This document shows positions 1 to 12,600 of a stretch of DNA of 64,000 nt, piece after piece. The position numbers and the translations under genes were made by a program. Location: the NCBI GenBank assembly GCA_003342895.1, contig PTFA01000082.1:1-64000 (forward strand), read 5' to 3'. This stretch comes from Casuarius casuarius (taxonomy: Eukaryota; Chordata; Aves; Casuariiformes; Casuariidae). Below the pieces are notes generated by a model. The model ran no database searches. It was not told where the DNA came from and saw only the letters and a list, made by a program, of their open reading frames with translations. How positions within the stretch are numbered: the stretch's first letter is position 1; each line of letters starts with the position of its first letter.

Positions 1-1492
1 GGAGAGGACAGTTGGAATTTTTCAGTTATTCTGACTTGCTCCTGCTTAATGGCACCCCAAAGCTTCAGTCAGAATCAGGACTTCTCTGTGCTAGGTGCTG
101 CATCAATGTGGAATAGCTCGCCCCTGGCCCAGAACACTTAAATGAAAGGAGTTTCACGTTTGCCTGTTCAGTGACAGACTTCCCTAGCAAATTCTGCATT
201 CAGCAGCACGAATCATTGCTCAGTGTACTCTGAGCTCATGATGCCATTGGTAGCCAACTGCATGAGCTTCTTAATCTAATATAATATGGATGGAACAATA
301 GAAAACCCTTTCATTTTTGCCAGCACAAACACCAGCTGATTTCATTGTGTGCTGGCAAGTGGAGATATTAGCTGTCAAAAGACCAAATGAAAATTGCTAC
401 AGAAAGGACAAACGGTTTTCTAATAATCTATCCTAACCTTGGGGCTGGAAANAGCTTTAAAAATCATCTGTCTAGTTGAGTGTCTGATACCTTCCTCCCT
501 CTCTTTCTCTTTCACACACCAACACATACACACACTCACATGTCATGTTTCGACTTATGACCCGCTATTTCAAATCCCAAGTATGATACAGAAAAAATGT
601 AAATCAAAAACCAATCAGAAATGCTTGTTGCCATTTGACTCAGCTCAGATGTAGAGGTGACTGGACATAGAACGATGTCTTCTTTTCACCTAAATGACTT
701 GCTTTCTCACTAAAGTGCTTAGGAAAACAGTTTTGGTGGCTGTGCTACAAATATTCCTGCAAGAAAAAGGTTCAGTTCTGGAAAAACTATCTTGAATACT
801 TTACTTTCTGAAACAGAAACAGCAAGTCAAACAGAAACTTCACTGTGAAGGACATGCCTCTGGTAGCCAGAAGATTCTGGGTGTCAAGTGCAGAAAAGTC
901 CCTGATGAAAAGGAAGACTAGTTTTATTACAGGGAGGAAATGTGGTCCTCCTGCTATTCCCTCTTAGCTGCAAGGAAGCAGAATGGCATGTCCTGTGCTA
1001 CAGATGACACTGCATACTACACTGTCCTCCAAACCCAAAATGACATATTCTTCCTAAAGCTCTACTGTGGGAAACTGAAAAGAAAATACCAACACTCCTT
1101 TCTTCCCAGACATGAGGAAAAAGACAGAAGAATCACAGCGTTCTTTGTCAGCATTCTTCTGCTTGTAGATCCTTCAAAAACATTAAAAACTCTTCCAGCA
1201 TTACCAAGAAAACAATCCAAGAAGAAATGTGGGCTGCTTTTAAAGCATACACACAAGTTATATCAGCCACCTCTGCATGATGACAGAGAAGCCAAACCCT
1301 GCTACTCGCTTCTTTTCCCCAGATTTCTTCATCCCCATACAATTTCAGCCTGCAAAGGAATCCCAGAGCCCAGTTTTACAGCAGTACAGGCAATTTCCGA
1401 ACTAAACCATTCCCAAAGGCCCCGGTGAGAGCAAACACGGTTTGTGAATCAAACAGGTGTGCCCGGCTTTTTGGTGCCTCTTCTCCCCACAG
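1..1492. other. No gene recognised; CA-rich patch
   Basis: This stretch shows no recognisable coding region. A CA-rich imperfect simple repeat lies at about 513-541. A 162-codon open frame spans 940-1428 on the plus strand, but its translation resembles no family I know, it has no domain-like hydrophobic or charged pattern, and its length is not exceptional for 64 kb of six-frame sequence. The last 30 bases (about 1463-1492) form a polypyrimidine-type splice acceptor that ends in CAG, leading into the candidate exon described next. Confidence 0.5.
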
Positions 1493-1647
1493 ACACTGCA
1501 CCAAAGAAATTACAGTTCAGAGGTGGACCTGGTACGCTGAGAGAAATTGAGGTCAAAAGGAAGGCCAATGCATATGCTGAAGAAGTACTATTTGGTAATA
1601 GCTTTATTCTACCAGAAAGCAAAGGCATCCTTTCTGAGAGAGAGTGA
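1493..1647 (+). CDS. Possible terminal coding exon, unknown protein
   Basis: A good splice acceptor (pyrimidine-rich tract ending CCCCACAG at 1485-1492) is followed by an open frame of about 51 codons ending in TGA at 1645-1647. The exon would start with the last two bases of a split codon, so the upstream intron would be phase 1. The translation runs TAPKKLQFRGGPGTLREIEV and continues with a charged KRKANAYAEEVLFG segment, a composition more protein-like than most frames in this window. An AATAAA hexamer at 1915-1920, about 270 bases past the stop, would fit a short 3' untranslated region. I do not recognise the protein. A weaker alternative donor (GTAATA) lies just after the codons for EEVLF, so an internal exon is also possible. 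No partner exon is seen nearby on this strand. Splice signals and stop are seen; gene status is inference. Confidence 0.3.
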
Positions 1648-1914
1648 AAAAGCAGGTTCTGTCATGGTANGGCAGAAATAGTCATGTACTTGTTGACTTG
1701 TGAGGGGTGATTGATGCTCAAGACGAAGTTACTACATAGAGCTGTATGCAGTCTGTTGCATTCAGTGCATAGCTACAGGAAGGTAGTGCACACTGTTCTA
1801 AGGAGGCACATGGAAACTGTACAATGCACTTTGCATACGGAGTTATTAAACAGCATATGGTTAGGATTACAGAGTCCAAGCTGTAGAACATTTTCTGCAT
1901 AAGTGGTTGTCTGA

Positions 1915-1920
1915 AATAAA
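1915..1920 (+). promoter_or_regulatory. AATAAA polyadenylation hexamer
   Basis: A canonical AATAAA overlaps a second partial copy (AAATAAATAAG). It lies about 270 bases downstream of the stop codon of the candidate exon at 1493-1647 and is followed by T/G-richer sequence. On its own such a hexamer is common in AT-rich DNA; it matters only together with that exon. Confidence 0.25.
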
Positions 1921-1947
1921 TAAGTATTGTATATTCCTGTATAGTCA

Positions 1948-4900
1948 TTGCNTCCCAAGCTGTTGTTGAGAGGGAAATGTAAGCACACTGTGTCTGAGTT
2001 CATTTTCTGAGGGTTAGCTGAGTGCTCTGGCACCAGCAGCCCAAGATACATTTGGCACGCATGCATAACTTACAGCATGGCTGTTCCAGTGTTGTGTATG
2101 TTGCTAAACAACTTCCCATTTTTTCATTGCTTACATCTCTCTCAGTATTTGGCTTGGCTTTTGTTGTACATCCCAGTCCCTTTAAAGTCTGGCTAATGGA
2201 AAACTTGTAGCTCTTTCCCAAATTTGATTTAAAAAACCCTCCTTCCTCCATACTTCTGTGCATCTCCCCTTTCCCTGGTGATTCTACATGCTATATCTTA
2301 GCTATAGCAAAATGGTTACTGTCATGACTTCAAAAAGAAAAGTTTAAGGAGCTACTGTAAAATTTTATCATTTTATAGATAGAATATTATTTTATATATA
2401 GTATCATATATACAGGATCATTTTATACATTGGAAAAGGAGGTTAAAAGGTCCAGCTTGTGACTTTAGCAGTGGTTCAGGCAGGCTGTGCACCAAAGATG
2501 GGCACCTGGTAAGGGGCACATCGTGACTTGTGTGGCACAAGGCTCCCACCTGGGAGGCCTGCAGGACTCTGGAAATGCTCCTGCCAGGTTNCTGCAAGCC
2601 CTTAACTGCTTTCAGCCACTCAGCTCGCAAGCTGCCTGCCACTGATAGGAAGTGTCCTGCCACACTAGGACCTGGCTCCAGGACCACGGCTGGCACCCAG
2701 GGCTGCGCTCAGCAGTGGCTGCCAAACCCAAGGCCCCCAAGGGGGAGCTGCTTCCTCCTGCTGCTCTCCTGCCTCCCCACTGCTGCCAGAGTTCAGAGAG
2801 AGCTGCAACCTGCTCCCTCGTGCTTCACCTGAACATTTTGGCTCCCCTAGGCCCTTGGCAGAGCCTGGAAGCTCATATGCCCCCAGTTCCATGGTGATCA
2901 GCACAGCAAGCCTCCCCAAAATGGCAGAGCTTGGACATCCATGCTGCTGGTATGGCACGTCAGCTGTCATGGGAACCCACAATCTACATTTCAGGACTTC
3001 CAGACTCATTCTACTTGCGGTGGAGCTAGGGAAACCTGCACTATCCCAGCAACCTGGGCATCTTAAAAATGAGGGCCAGTCACTTCCAGTCTTCCAGTTC
3101 ACCACCACCTAGAGTGACTGGGAGCTGGGAGTTTAGGACCTCNAGCATGCCCTCTCTAGAGGAGCTGTGAAAGAGGTTGGATGTATGNGAGTTTAGGGTC
3201 CTACAACTTCCAGGACCTCAGCTCTCCAGGAACTATGGAAGGCTGCCAAGAAGTGGGGAAGGTGGTCAGCAGCCTGGCAAGAGAAGAACTTAACCCATCA
3301 GTGCACCAAAGGCTGCCCCAGTGACATGGCAGGACCCTGCTGCAGTCTTGCTGCCAGCAAACTGCCTGCATGATGCATATAGAGGTGAGCCCTGGGGAGA
3401 AGGATCTGGGGGAAATGAGGAGACGTGACACATTTTGGGGTCACAGTGCCTATGGCATCTTTTNCCCCAGTCAATCTATCTGCAAATGCAAGTACGTGAG
3501 GATTGAATGGGAGATGTCTCATAGAGCAAACAGGGACAACCATTCCCAGTAACACCTCATTATAATCTGAATGGAAAACACAGGACTTCTGCAAATTTGT
3601 TCCTTACCTCTCCCTCTGTGACTGAACTGCTTCCTCTGAGTGGAAAAAGCCTGCTGTCTTTGAAACATCCCAGCGAAGCAATGAGCCTGTTTTCCTTCAC
3701 AGTATGAGGGTGAGAGGATGCTGGTGCTGATGCAGGCCAAGTCCATCAGGCCCCTGTTATTCAAAGCAACGCGTTGAAACATCTGAAACACAAGGCTCGC
3801 TGGCTCTGACTGGACAGTGTTGCTGGGCTCTGATATGGGATTTCAGCTCCTTAGCACTCACTAAAGGCTTCAAACAGAGAAGGTTTTAAAATATGTTGAA
3901 CTTAGCTGATTCTAAATCANTCCCATGTTTCAGGCTTTTGAGGCTGCCTGAAGGGACCAGGACAGATTCTTTTTTATTTTTTCCCTTTTTTTAATATATA
4001 ACTGCAGAAAGAAGTTTTTGTCTCTCAGTGATGCATCAGAGATGAGATACTGAGATAGGTTTGTGCTCCAGAGTCCTAAACTCCAAAGCATGGTGGTGGC
4101 TTGCTCACATGGGGTCAGAGAGTAGGAACAGAGGTTAAGAGACAGCAGTTTTCTTCCTCTCTTTTCTGCTAAGAATATTCTGTTTTTTTCAGGGACCTAA
4201 AATATTGGTGACCTCCTTGATTTACCTCCTTCTCTCTTCCTGAAGTATGCTTGATAAAAGCTATCAATAAATGTTTTCCATATATGGGATGTAGGAAGCA
4301 AATGCATGAATTCTTCTGCAGTAAGACGGCTATCAGTAATCAGAGACAAGGAGAAGTTATAGACTATCTAAAAAGAAGTTCAGGGACTTACGATGTCCAT
4401 CCCTGCAATGTGAACAAGCTGCTTTGCAAAAACAAACCACCTAATCTTTCTCCCTTTGCATATTGAGGAAGCACAAGTGTGAAGGCTGACACCTGCAAAG
4501 CAAACCCATCTGTATTTTCTCATATTAAACCACAAGAGTAATTGTGTGGAAATCTTCTGGGAAACCTGGAAGGAGGATTGTAATTTGTGGAAAAATTTTA
4601 TTACTTTTCCTTTTTATTCTTTCTATTTCTTTTTCACTCTCTATAAACAAGAGCATCTCTGTGGCTTAGCAGAGAGCTTTTCAGGATGGCAAGTACTTGT
4701 GCTCTCTCCACATCTCTCCAGCTCCTTGGAAGGAGCCTCACCCTACAAGGCCTGTGAGCTCACCCTACGGCTGAGTGCATGAGAATGCCAGGTGCCAAGA
4801 CAAGGCTTTACCCTGCTGANCCTGCACCACAGCTGCCCAGCTTGCCGCTTGCGCATATCCTATGCTCCCACCTCCACTTCTCCATCAGTGCTGCTCTGCG

Positions 4901-7900
4901 TCTTCTTCTCACCACTTTTGGGGGATGCACCAGGACTTCTCCTGCTCTGTTCCTTCAGCCACTCTGAAAGGGGCCTTGGTGCCCAGGCGCTTCTTCTCTC
5001 CATGCCCTTCAGCAGTGGGGTCATGAAGCATGAACTGCTCTCATCTTCTCTCCTCCTGCAGGTGCCCACATCAGACAATTGACATCTTTCCTCTGGAGCA
5101 GTCAGCCATCACTCAGATCAACTCTTACAGAGGTCTGATTCCTGGTGAATTCCCCTTTCTCTATTTTTGTACTATTCAGAGCATCATGAAATCCTTCACC
5201 TGGTGCCACACAACACAGTTCACGTCATCTCGGTATCTTGGATCCCTCATCTGTCCCAAAGTGGTGTACACTAAATTTGGAAATTGTGCCCCAAACAGAA
5301 TTAGGGTCACATAATACAGTGTCAGGAAAGCACACCAGGACAGCCTCATCAGAGACAAGCCCATACAGTGAAATAAGCAAACAACTAGAGGGTGAGGCTC
5401 AGAGGAAAAATACCATGGAGTCATATATGCTAGCTGTGAGCCCAGCCTGATGGGTCACCTGCATTTAATTATTTCTCGCTATCTATTACACCCCAGCCCC
5501 TCATACTCCTTTCGTGCTGCCATGTAAAAGAGTGCTTAACTTGGATAGAAAATTGTGAGCTCACTGCTGTGTTTCATTTGACTGTATTTATATGAAGTTC
5601 CCCCTTCTACTCACTTCCCTTTAACCTGATTTTATTATTCAGCCAAAAAAAAAAAAACAGCTTATGTTGGTAGCTGGCTCCTCTCACTTGAAAGCCCTGC
5701 TGCTCTCTCGCTGCCCAGGCCAAGGGGTGCAGGTTTCATAGGTGCTGAAGCAGGACAGCAGCACCTGTCTGTGGGGCACGCACACCTCTCTCCAGCCAAG
5801 GGCATGGGCATCGGCATGGAGCAACACCCATCCCAAGGCGCCTCGCTGCCTGCAGGACGCCAGAGGACTGGGCGAGGTACCAGGCCTTTCTGGACTGCAT
5901 GGAAATGTTACGTGCTGTGAGGCTAGAGCTGCCCAAGCCAGCGAGCTAGGCAGGGTGCTGCCAAAGCTCACAAACGGGAAGCCACTGAGTGGAAATGAAA
6001 AACACCCTATTCTCCTAAAAAGAGAAAGATTCCCATCTTAATTTCCTCTGTATTAACTGCACATTTGCAGAAGGTGAGTGAGTCGGACAGGGAGGGAAGA
6101 GAGCAGGCCAAGGGCAGGAGCAGCTCTCCCATGCTGCTCAGCAGTAGCTGGTGCGCTCTTCAGGATAACCCCGAGTGTGTGAGTGCCTCCTCCTGGTGTG
6201 CAACCACCACTTCCCATCCTCATGTGGCCTGGCCTGCAGTGGCAAAGTGCAGGAGCCACCTGAGAGATCCTCCAGCCCCCAGGCTCCCCCAGGCTGGACT
6301 GAGGGCAGGTCTGCCTGGAGCAGCTGGTACAGCACAGAGCTGACGAATCCACATGGGCAGAGCTGTAGCATGTAGCTGTACCAGCTCCAGTCTGCTGAAC
6401 AGCCCCATCAGGTATAAGTGGCTCTGCAGCCAAGCCGTTTCTTGCAAGCTGTGTTTGCTTGAGCTCTGCATTGCACTGAAGAGCTTTCTTCCAGTTTGTC
6501 GGCTAGCTCTGCATCAGACTCTATTGCACAGTGCAGACTGGATGTCAGGGCCGAGAGCAGGCACCTCTGGCCTTTTGAAGAATTGCATCCAGATCTGTGC
6601 CTGAGCTAGTCCCTGGTCTGTTACCCACCTCCATCTCTCACAGTTTCTGCACAGAGTGCAGCACCTCACAGGCTTAGGAGCCTTGGGAGCCACTGACCCC
6701 CAGTGAGATGGGTAACATGTTGCCTTCTGATGCTGGGTTTGAGAAGTGGCCGGGGTAACTCGGAGGATGCATTTCGTGTGCTGACACTCTCCATTTCATG
6801 AAGAGGCTGCTGTTTGACATCTCCAGTCTGAAAGATGCCAGGTTTTGCTTAGAGAGGCAGCCCCAGCTGGAAGATTTTTATTGTGCCCACTCCCACAGGA
6901 ATTGCAGGAGAGAGATGAAACCTGCTCAGTTAACAACTGAGTTTTACTGACTGATTACTGAAAAGCCTCCAGATACAGTCAGACACTCCTTAGACCTTGG
7001 AGGTGGAGATGATTTTAAAAAAAAGAAACAAAAATCTCATGCTGCTATTCTGCACCCATTGCAGAGTGCTGAGACTCCATCTGGACCCAGAAATGACATA
7101 ATCTGATGTACAACAGATGAGCTGCCTCAAATACACAAGGTGAAATAATTTCTGTTCCTTTATTCTTACTAGCAATCCATGAAGGTTTAGACAGGAGTAG
7201 GCACAGTCTGAATTTTTTACTGGGTGTATGCAGATAACAGTGCCTGGACACTCGTTTTGTGCTGGATGCAGAGTGCCCTACATTGATGTCTCCACAAATC
7301 TCTGTTTCTCTAGACAAATTTTAGTTAGTACAGTATAATGCAGCACTTGTGTAACATGACACTACAAAACCCACCTCTGTTCAACATGCTATTACTGTGC
7401 TTGGCATTAGTCAAGTGCCAGTCATTTATAGCAATGCAAACATCCTAGGTATCATGGAGTCCATCAGCTAAGTGTAAGCACTGACCCAAGTATGAGGTGA
7501 CTTCTCAGCAAAGTGATCCCTGTAAGCTATAGCAGTGGAGGAGCTTGTTTTGGCATGGCTGACATTTTTTTGTAAAGAAGACTTTTCACAGTTACAAAAC
7601 CTAAACACTGACACTAGCCTATTGGAGGTGGCTGTGAAAGGAGAGGACAAAGAGAGAGAAAGAGACAGAGAGCACAAAAACAAACTACAGTTCCTGAGTG
7701 ATACTAGGACACTGCTACTTNACAAGCCATGAGCTGGAAGTATTTGTGGTGAAGAGTTTGGATTGCCCTCCAGTGGCCAAATGGGATTCAGATCCCAGCA
7801 TAGGTCAAAGGCAGTCATCAGAAAAAAAATCTGAAGGAAAGAAAACAGCAACTAGAAACAGCCTTTGATCACATCTATCTGTTTTATATCTTACAGAATG

Positions 7901-8944
7901 GTGATATCTGTATCATCATCATGGCAGTACATCTTTTACACATAGCTAATATTTGTCTTCTTCCTTTTTAATCTTAACTTCCATATTATCACTTTCCTGG
8001 GATCGCTCAGAACTTTACAGTTGTTGCTGGCTGAGCACATGGCTGCTGGGACCTTCACTGTCAGACCGGCTGGGACAACTGTGTGCATACCTCTGCAGGC
8101 CAAGGTCAGCAGTCAGTGCTGAATTCAGAGAGACAGGCCAAACAGAATTATGTACTGCATGAAGATCCAGTCCCCTTAAAAGCCCAAGGCAGACCACCAG
8201 CAACAAAATTTGTATAAAAAATAGTAGAGAATATCTCAGTCATATCTGGAGTCAGGGGCCCTTCCTCTTCTCTCTTCACATGTCCTTACTGACACTGCTA
8301 GAGAGGAAACATGGATGCTAACACAGCAGTCCTGTCCTTGTTATGAGCTTCCATTCATCTTTCCTCCCTCCCTGAAAGCAAACATGGGGCCTTTTTAGGC
8401 TGACTTCACTGAACATGAAAAAAAGACAAGAGATGCTTAGTGTTCTAGGGGTTGCTGGGACAACACTTGCTTCACATACATTTTGGCTTATGTCTCAGAT
8501 TTTATCTTTTGGCTACACATCCGACCCTTTAACATTTTTTTGCCTCTCAAACATTGTTTCTGGAGGGTATTCCAACACCAAGCCATCTGTAAGAACAATG
8601 AAAAATTTGGTAGAAGGACTTTGTGAAGGGAAGTCAGCTTCTGGGGTGTCCTGGGCTCTCTCAAACTTTCTTGGAAAAACCTTTTCAGAAACTGTCTGCT
8701 TTCTTGCCATGCTGCTGCAGATCCAGTTCAGCTGAATAAGCAGTTAACAAGGCAAAAAATTCTGTCAGTTGTAGCTTGGAGACTTGAATGACAGCCAGAG
8801 AGTTACCTTTTCCTTAGAGGATGGAAAACCATTCAGCACTTGGCCAGTCTGTGGATGAGCATCTTTCTAAATGAAGCTTTTGGTATCTAGGAGCTGATTG
8901 TAATCTAAGGCCCTGGTTCAACAGAGCTCTTAGCCACATGGAGA
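1948..8944. other. No gene recognised; GC-richer islands
   Basis: I see no supported gene in this 7-kb block. GC-richer patches lie at about 2480-2900, 5690-5960 and 6080-6360. They hold overlapping stop-free frames on both strands, expected from GC content alone, and none gives a recognisable protein. A run of 12 A is at 5645-5656. A T-rich tract is at about 4600-4650 and a GA-rich imperfect repeat at about 7640-7680. The pyrimidine-rich sequence at about 4840-5060 could be an eroded retrotransposon but could not be assigned. Confidence 0.5.
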
Positions 8945-8945
8945 C

Positions 8946-9640
8946 CATAAATCATAGAAATACAGGGCTAGAAGGGATCTCAGGAGGACACCTTCCCCAC
9001 CCCATGCATAGGGGCAAAATAACTAAATGTAGGAATCATCTGGCAGATATATGTCTGATCTGTCCTTAAAAATCTCCAATCACAAGATCATCAACTATCT
9101 CTAGGTGTTTTCCTCCAGTCCTGGGTTTTCCTAATAGTAGAAAATGTTTCCAAAAGTCTAAGCTAAACCACCTTTGCCATAAATTAAACCAGTTTTTCCC
9201 TAGCCCCATGGGCATAATTCATCATAAGCCTTTACAGTGATGTTTTAAATACTGGAAATCTTTCATCAGGTCCCATCTCAGAATTCTTTTTTCCTAGACT
9301 AACAAACCCAACTTCCTTGAACCTTTCCTCATAGGTCATGTTTTCCAAAGCTCATTACCCTTGTTGGTCCTCTCTGGCTTCTCTCCAATTAGCCCCCATT
9401 TTCATTCAAGTGCACGGCAAGACATTGTACTCCAGTCAAGACCACACTCACACTGAGAAAAATTGTCTCCTGGGAGTTACACAGTGCTTCTGCTATCGGA
9501 TGCCAGTACAAGACTAGCTGTGTGTTTTTTCCCCGTTCTTTACTACATCCTATTGTCTTGTTATTAATTCAACAATTGTCAGTCCTTATTGATCCATCAT
9601 CAGCCTCACCTCCTCTTCTGCAGTACCGCGTAAGTGTGTT
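8946..9640 (-). repeat. Ancient CR1 LINE, 3' part, antisense
   Basis: Read on the plus strand this is the reverse complement of a CR1 non-LTR retrotransposon. The element's 3' end is at about 8950, where a degenerate CATAGAAT-type end repeat is followed by the diagnostic TACAGGGCTAGAAGGGATCT-like segment (8960-8986). Further along, 9265-9345 closely follows the CR1 consensus (CAGGTCCCATCTCAG, then CCTAGACTAACAAACCCAAC, then CCTTTCCTCATAGGTCATG). Weaker similarity continues to about 9640. All frames are broken by stops and indels, so it is an inactive fossil lacking most of the 5' end. It could belong to the related L3/CR1-like subfamilies. The family call is firm; the subfamily and the 9640 edge are not. 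Confidence 0.88.
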
Positions 9641-12600
9641 GCTAAATCAGGACTTAAATTAGAAGTAAGTCCGTGGAAATGAATGGGGTAATACTGTATA
9701 AAAGCAGCAAGTAGCACTGTCCGGACATTGTAGATTGAGTATTAATATGTTTAGACTGCAGAGAACTACTATGCCTATTATGTATTAGCTTTGCCTTCTG
9801 TAGAAATCTACAGTGTTCTTATATCCCTATATATGGCTGCTAAGTTCCTGTTTGCACTGCTGTATCACCCAGTCAGATGTATAGTTCTTACATCTCTAAT
9901 TTCATATGTCTTTAATTTGTTTTATAAGGAATTAGAGTAAGATCCCCAAAGGTTTGAATAAATTTACTTCCTGACCTTATCCCTGACAGGGGTTATGTGC
10001 ATTCATAATTTTACTCATGAGCAGCTCCCTCATCTAACCTCCTGAGGATCTGTAGGAACAGGATCCTAAGTCTTGTCCCCATCTTGCGCAGGCAGGGTCT
10101 AGAGCATGTATTTGTGTATAACTCAAGGGTGTGAATGTGCACATAGTGACAGCCACCTAAAAAGTTAGGCAGTGAAGATCTGGAAACATAGCCGTCAGTT
10201 TTGACTTACGATGTTTTCATGTCNTAGTGATATCTAGTGTACTAGTTATTCAACATACAGATACAAGAGATGCTGAACACTGTGTGTGGGAACTCCCTAG
10301 ATGACTCCTGTCTAATTAAATTCCATAAGAGGCTCCTGTCCCTTAACCAGTGAATAGTTGTTTATTCCTATATTATGAAGTACCATTTGGCTGTCTAATG
10401 ATTCAATGAATATTGTTCTTTAACTGCTTCCATCTCAGTTGCTTTGCTTCAAAATAAGATTTCTGTAAATCACGGAAATGTAGGGAGTGCACCCAAAAAC
10501 ATTTGGGTAAATTTTTTTCCACATAAAATATGTTATATACGCTACCCAGCAAATAAGCCCAGCAAAGACACTAACAGGTCATGGAAACCACAAGGGAAAA
10601 CAAATTCCTTTGTTAGGCTGTTACCACTTGTCCCCAAAGAGCAAAAGTAAAACACAAATTTGGGAAAGCCTGGGAAGATATGAGAAGTGAGTGCATCTAG
10701 ACACTGCTAGGCCAAGGAGGGTGAAGTCTGTAAATCTGGCCAAGAGGTGGCCNCTGGTGACCTTGAATATTTAGACATATGACTCATATGTAAAAGGATA
10801 CTTGAACCACCAAGAAACAAAAGATTAATCACTTGTTGGCTCTCTCTTTTCTCAGTCTCCTCTGGAAAAAAGCCCTGCAGTGATTTTTTTCTCACATTTA
10901 CTTCTTCTATCAATTTACAGTAAAGCAGCAGACTGCCTGCTTGGACTGGGAGGAATGGATCTCTTCTAGTTTCTTATGATGTATGTTAAAAGGGGACCCT
11001 GGGCATTAAAAGAGGCGTACAGGATTCTCTTTGCTGCTTCACCATTGTAGCAAGTGTTGGTGGTGGCCTCTGAGAAACTGAGAGTTCACAAACCCAGCGC
11101 TGGGGGGAGAACTGGGATAGAGCAGATTTCAGGCAGAGAAGATCCCTTAGGAGCAATCATGCCAAGGAAGAAAAAGCTTAGGCCTAAGCTATTTTTAAAT
11201 TGTTCTCTTCAAAAGCCCCAAGAAACAGGATATTTTTCCACACAATGAGCATATAGCTGGCATATCCACAGGACTACTGGATTTGACAAATGCACAGGAT
11301 CAGAGGTTTGCAAGAGATGCCTGGCCTTAGCTAACAGAGACAACAGCACCACGTAACATACTTTATAAGCACAGGGCCTCTCTGCCCAGTACAGAAATGC
11401 AGCTCTGCCCAAAGGCAGCACTGACACCCCCTTGCAGATTTCTGCAGCATCAAGCCCCAGCAGCGCTGCTAAGTGGCAAGCACAAGGGGCAAGTGCCCAG
11501 GGCCAGGAGGTGCCTTAGCAGCATGTAGCACGAAGTGGCTCTCCAGCATAACAGCATTACTTAAATAACTCACTGAAATTGCACAGGCTTCACCTGGGCC
11601 CATTCACTGCTCCACATCCTCCATATGGCTGATGTGATGGCATTGCCTTGGCATCATCAACAGATGTCAAATGTGGTTCGTGGTTTCTGGGAGAGGGTCT
11701 CATCCCTTCTTCAGCCTTTCACTGCTGCAAACCTAGGCATGATTGCATACAAAGGAGGCACAGATTTATCACTTCTTATCTACCTCCTGTTGCAGGATAG
11801 TTTGCCCTGCTACACACAAAAAGTCCCAGCTTCTGTTATCCAGGTTGGTTTATATCAGCTAGCCAAGACGAACTGTGAATAAAAGCAGGCAGCTGGCCCA
11901 AATCCCCACTTCCAAATAATGCAAACTGGAAGGCACATCTTTAATTTCTCCCCCTCTCCACTGTTACTGTAGATGGAAGAATGGCCTTAGATAGCTCCAA
12001 CAAACTGTCATTTAAAGATAGAAAGGGATTTTTTTTTCTTTTTAAACTTTCTTTTTTCTTTTGGCTTCCTTGCAGAATTCTCTCTTTGTTCATACTCCAC
12101 CTTGGCAAGCACCTTGCAGGACTAAACCCATGAAATTCACCCTGGAGAACAAAAGCTGGCATTCTTGTTCCAGTGCAGAGTGTGGATTTGATTTGAAAGT
12201 CCATGTAGTTGCTAAGCAAACACCTCACATCCGCTGCAGGGCAGCTTTGTTTCTAGTAGCTAGGATAACCTTTCTAACCTGCAGTTTGCAAGCTGGGACA
12301 TTTAACATCATAAATGATGGTGAAGCCGCAGGTATTTGGGAGTTTCTCTGAAAACAAAACCATGGTGGAATTGTTCAGCATACTAATAGAGTACCTCTCC
12401 CCGAATATGGATCAAAGCCAAGGCCTGTCTGAAAAATCCAAAGAAAATAATTGAATCATGATACTATGCCATCAGCTCCACCTACTACCATTGCAGAAGT
12501 TTGCAGTTAAGCACCGATACTATTGATTTGTCCAGCAGGCAGTACTGAAAGACATTTTGAAAATAGACTAACCCAAATACAACACCCCACTTAAAGAAAA

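Noticed and set aside
2665..3108. 147-codon minus-strand frame in a GC-rich island
   Set aside because: Open frames occur on both strands here as expected from GC content, and the translation matches no family.
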